13,225 nt of DNA from an uncultured Gammaproteobacteria bacterium (GTDB lineage Bacteria; Pseudomonadota; Gammaproteobacteria; Steroidobacterales; GCA-2729495). The stretch is from positions 1-13,225 of the forward strand of contig CALGMY010000144.1 in assembly GCA_937958785.1 (NCBI GenBank). Reading direction: 5' to 3'. Positions 13,200-13,225 of this stretch are shown here, piece by piece (position 1 is the first letter of the stretch; every line of letters begins with the position of its first letter). The notes under the pieces were generated by a model. The model was not told the DNA's origin. It worked only from the letters and a program-made list of their open reading frames with translations, and ran no database searches. The position numbers were made by a program, and so were the translations under genes.

Positions 13200-13225
13200 T
13201 TGGTCCGCACCGCCTATTGTTATAA
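13200..13225 (+). promoter_or_regulatory. Possible extended -10 promoter at the window edge
   Basis: TTGGTC (13200-13205) is followed after 15 bp by TATAA at the last five bases, preceded by TGT, forming an extended -10 (TGnTATAA) cut by the window end. It would drive whatever lies to the right. No terminator with a U-tract separates it from the CpeT-like gene; only a 5-bp GCTGC/GCAGC hairpin spans that gene's stop. Confidence 0.3.

Noticed and set aside
13179..13225. New gene overlapping the stop of the CpeT-like gene (ATG at 13179)
   Set aside because: Only 15 codons are visible before the window ends, with no ribosome binding site and no recognisable N-terminus.
1..13225. Mobile element, CRISPR array, defence or biosynthetic system
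   Set aside because: No transposase, integrase, regularly spaced repeats or accessory gene cassette was seen. tRNA-Asn, tRNA-Val and tRNA-Pro are common integration targets, but no duplicated tRNA 3' ends are present in the window.

Overview
The window is a high-GC (about two thirds G+C by eye) chromosomal segment of core housekeeping genes. It most likely comes from a gammaproteobacterium outside the enterics. The block tRNA-Val, thrS, infC, rpmI, rplT, pheS, pheT, ihfA, small merR-like gene, tRNA-Pro is the order I recall from Pseudomonas and related Gammaproteobacteria. The proteins also match the gammaproteobacterial forms: IHF alpha is near-identical in length and core sequence to the E. 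coli protein, ThrS has 642 residues and UvrB 670. I cannot name a genus. I see no transposase, integrase, CRISPR array, phage gene or rRNA.

Left part (1-2760): a small exported ComEA-like helix-hairpin-helix protein is followed by a strong hairpin, then galU (UDP-glucose synthesis). On the minus strand lie a tRNA-Asn(GTT) with its own stable-RNA-like promoter and a class I gamma aspartate aminotransferase. The aminotransferase starts at GTG and has a good sigma70-type promoter. It is divergent from uvrB.

Middle part (2779-4922): uvrB (nucleotide excision repair helicase) is followed by tRNA-Val(GAC), which probably has its own promoter.

Right part (4940-12432): a compact translation operon. 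It encodes threonyl-tRNA synthetase, initiation factor IF-3, ribosomal proteins L35 and L20, both subunits of phenylalanyl-tRNA synthetase, IHF alpha and a MerR-like regulator that overlaps the end of ihfA. IF-3 starts at a rare ATC codon behind a strong Shine-Dalgarno sequence, so a caller restricted to ATG/GTG/TTG would lose its first 54 residues. The 180-nt infC-rpmI spacer and the 110-nt rplT-pheS spacer are the only sizeable untranslated gaps, and both are rich in inverted repeats that could be regulatory RNA. No gene-free stretch exceeds 300 bases.

Right edge (12356-13225): tRNA-Pro(GGG) is followed after only 3 nt by a gene for an exported protein of the CpcT/CpeT family, which is best known from cyanobacterial phycobilin lyases. 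This is the least ordinary protein here. The window looks like an ordinary core region. I found no convincing new multigene system; the findings are mainly start-codon, RNA-structure and gene-spacing observations, plus the exported CpeT-like protein.
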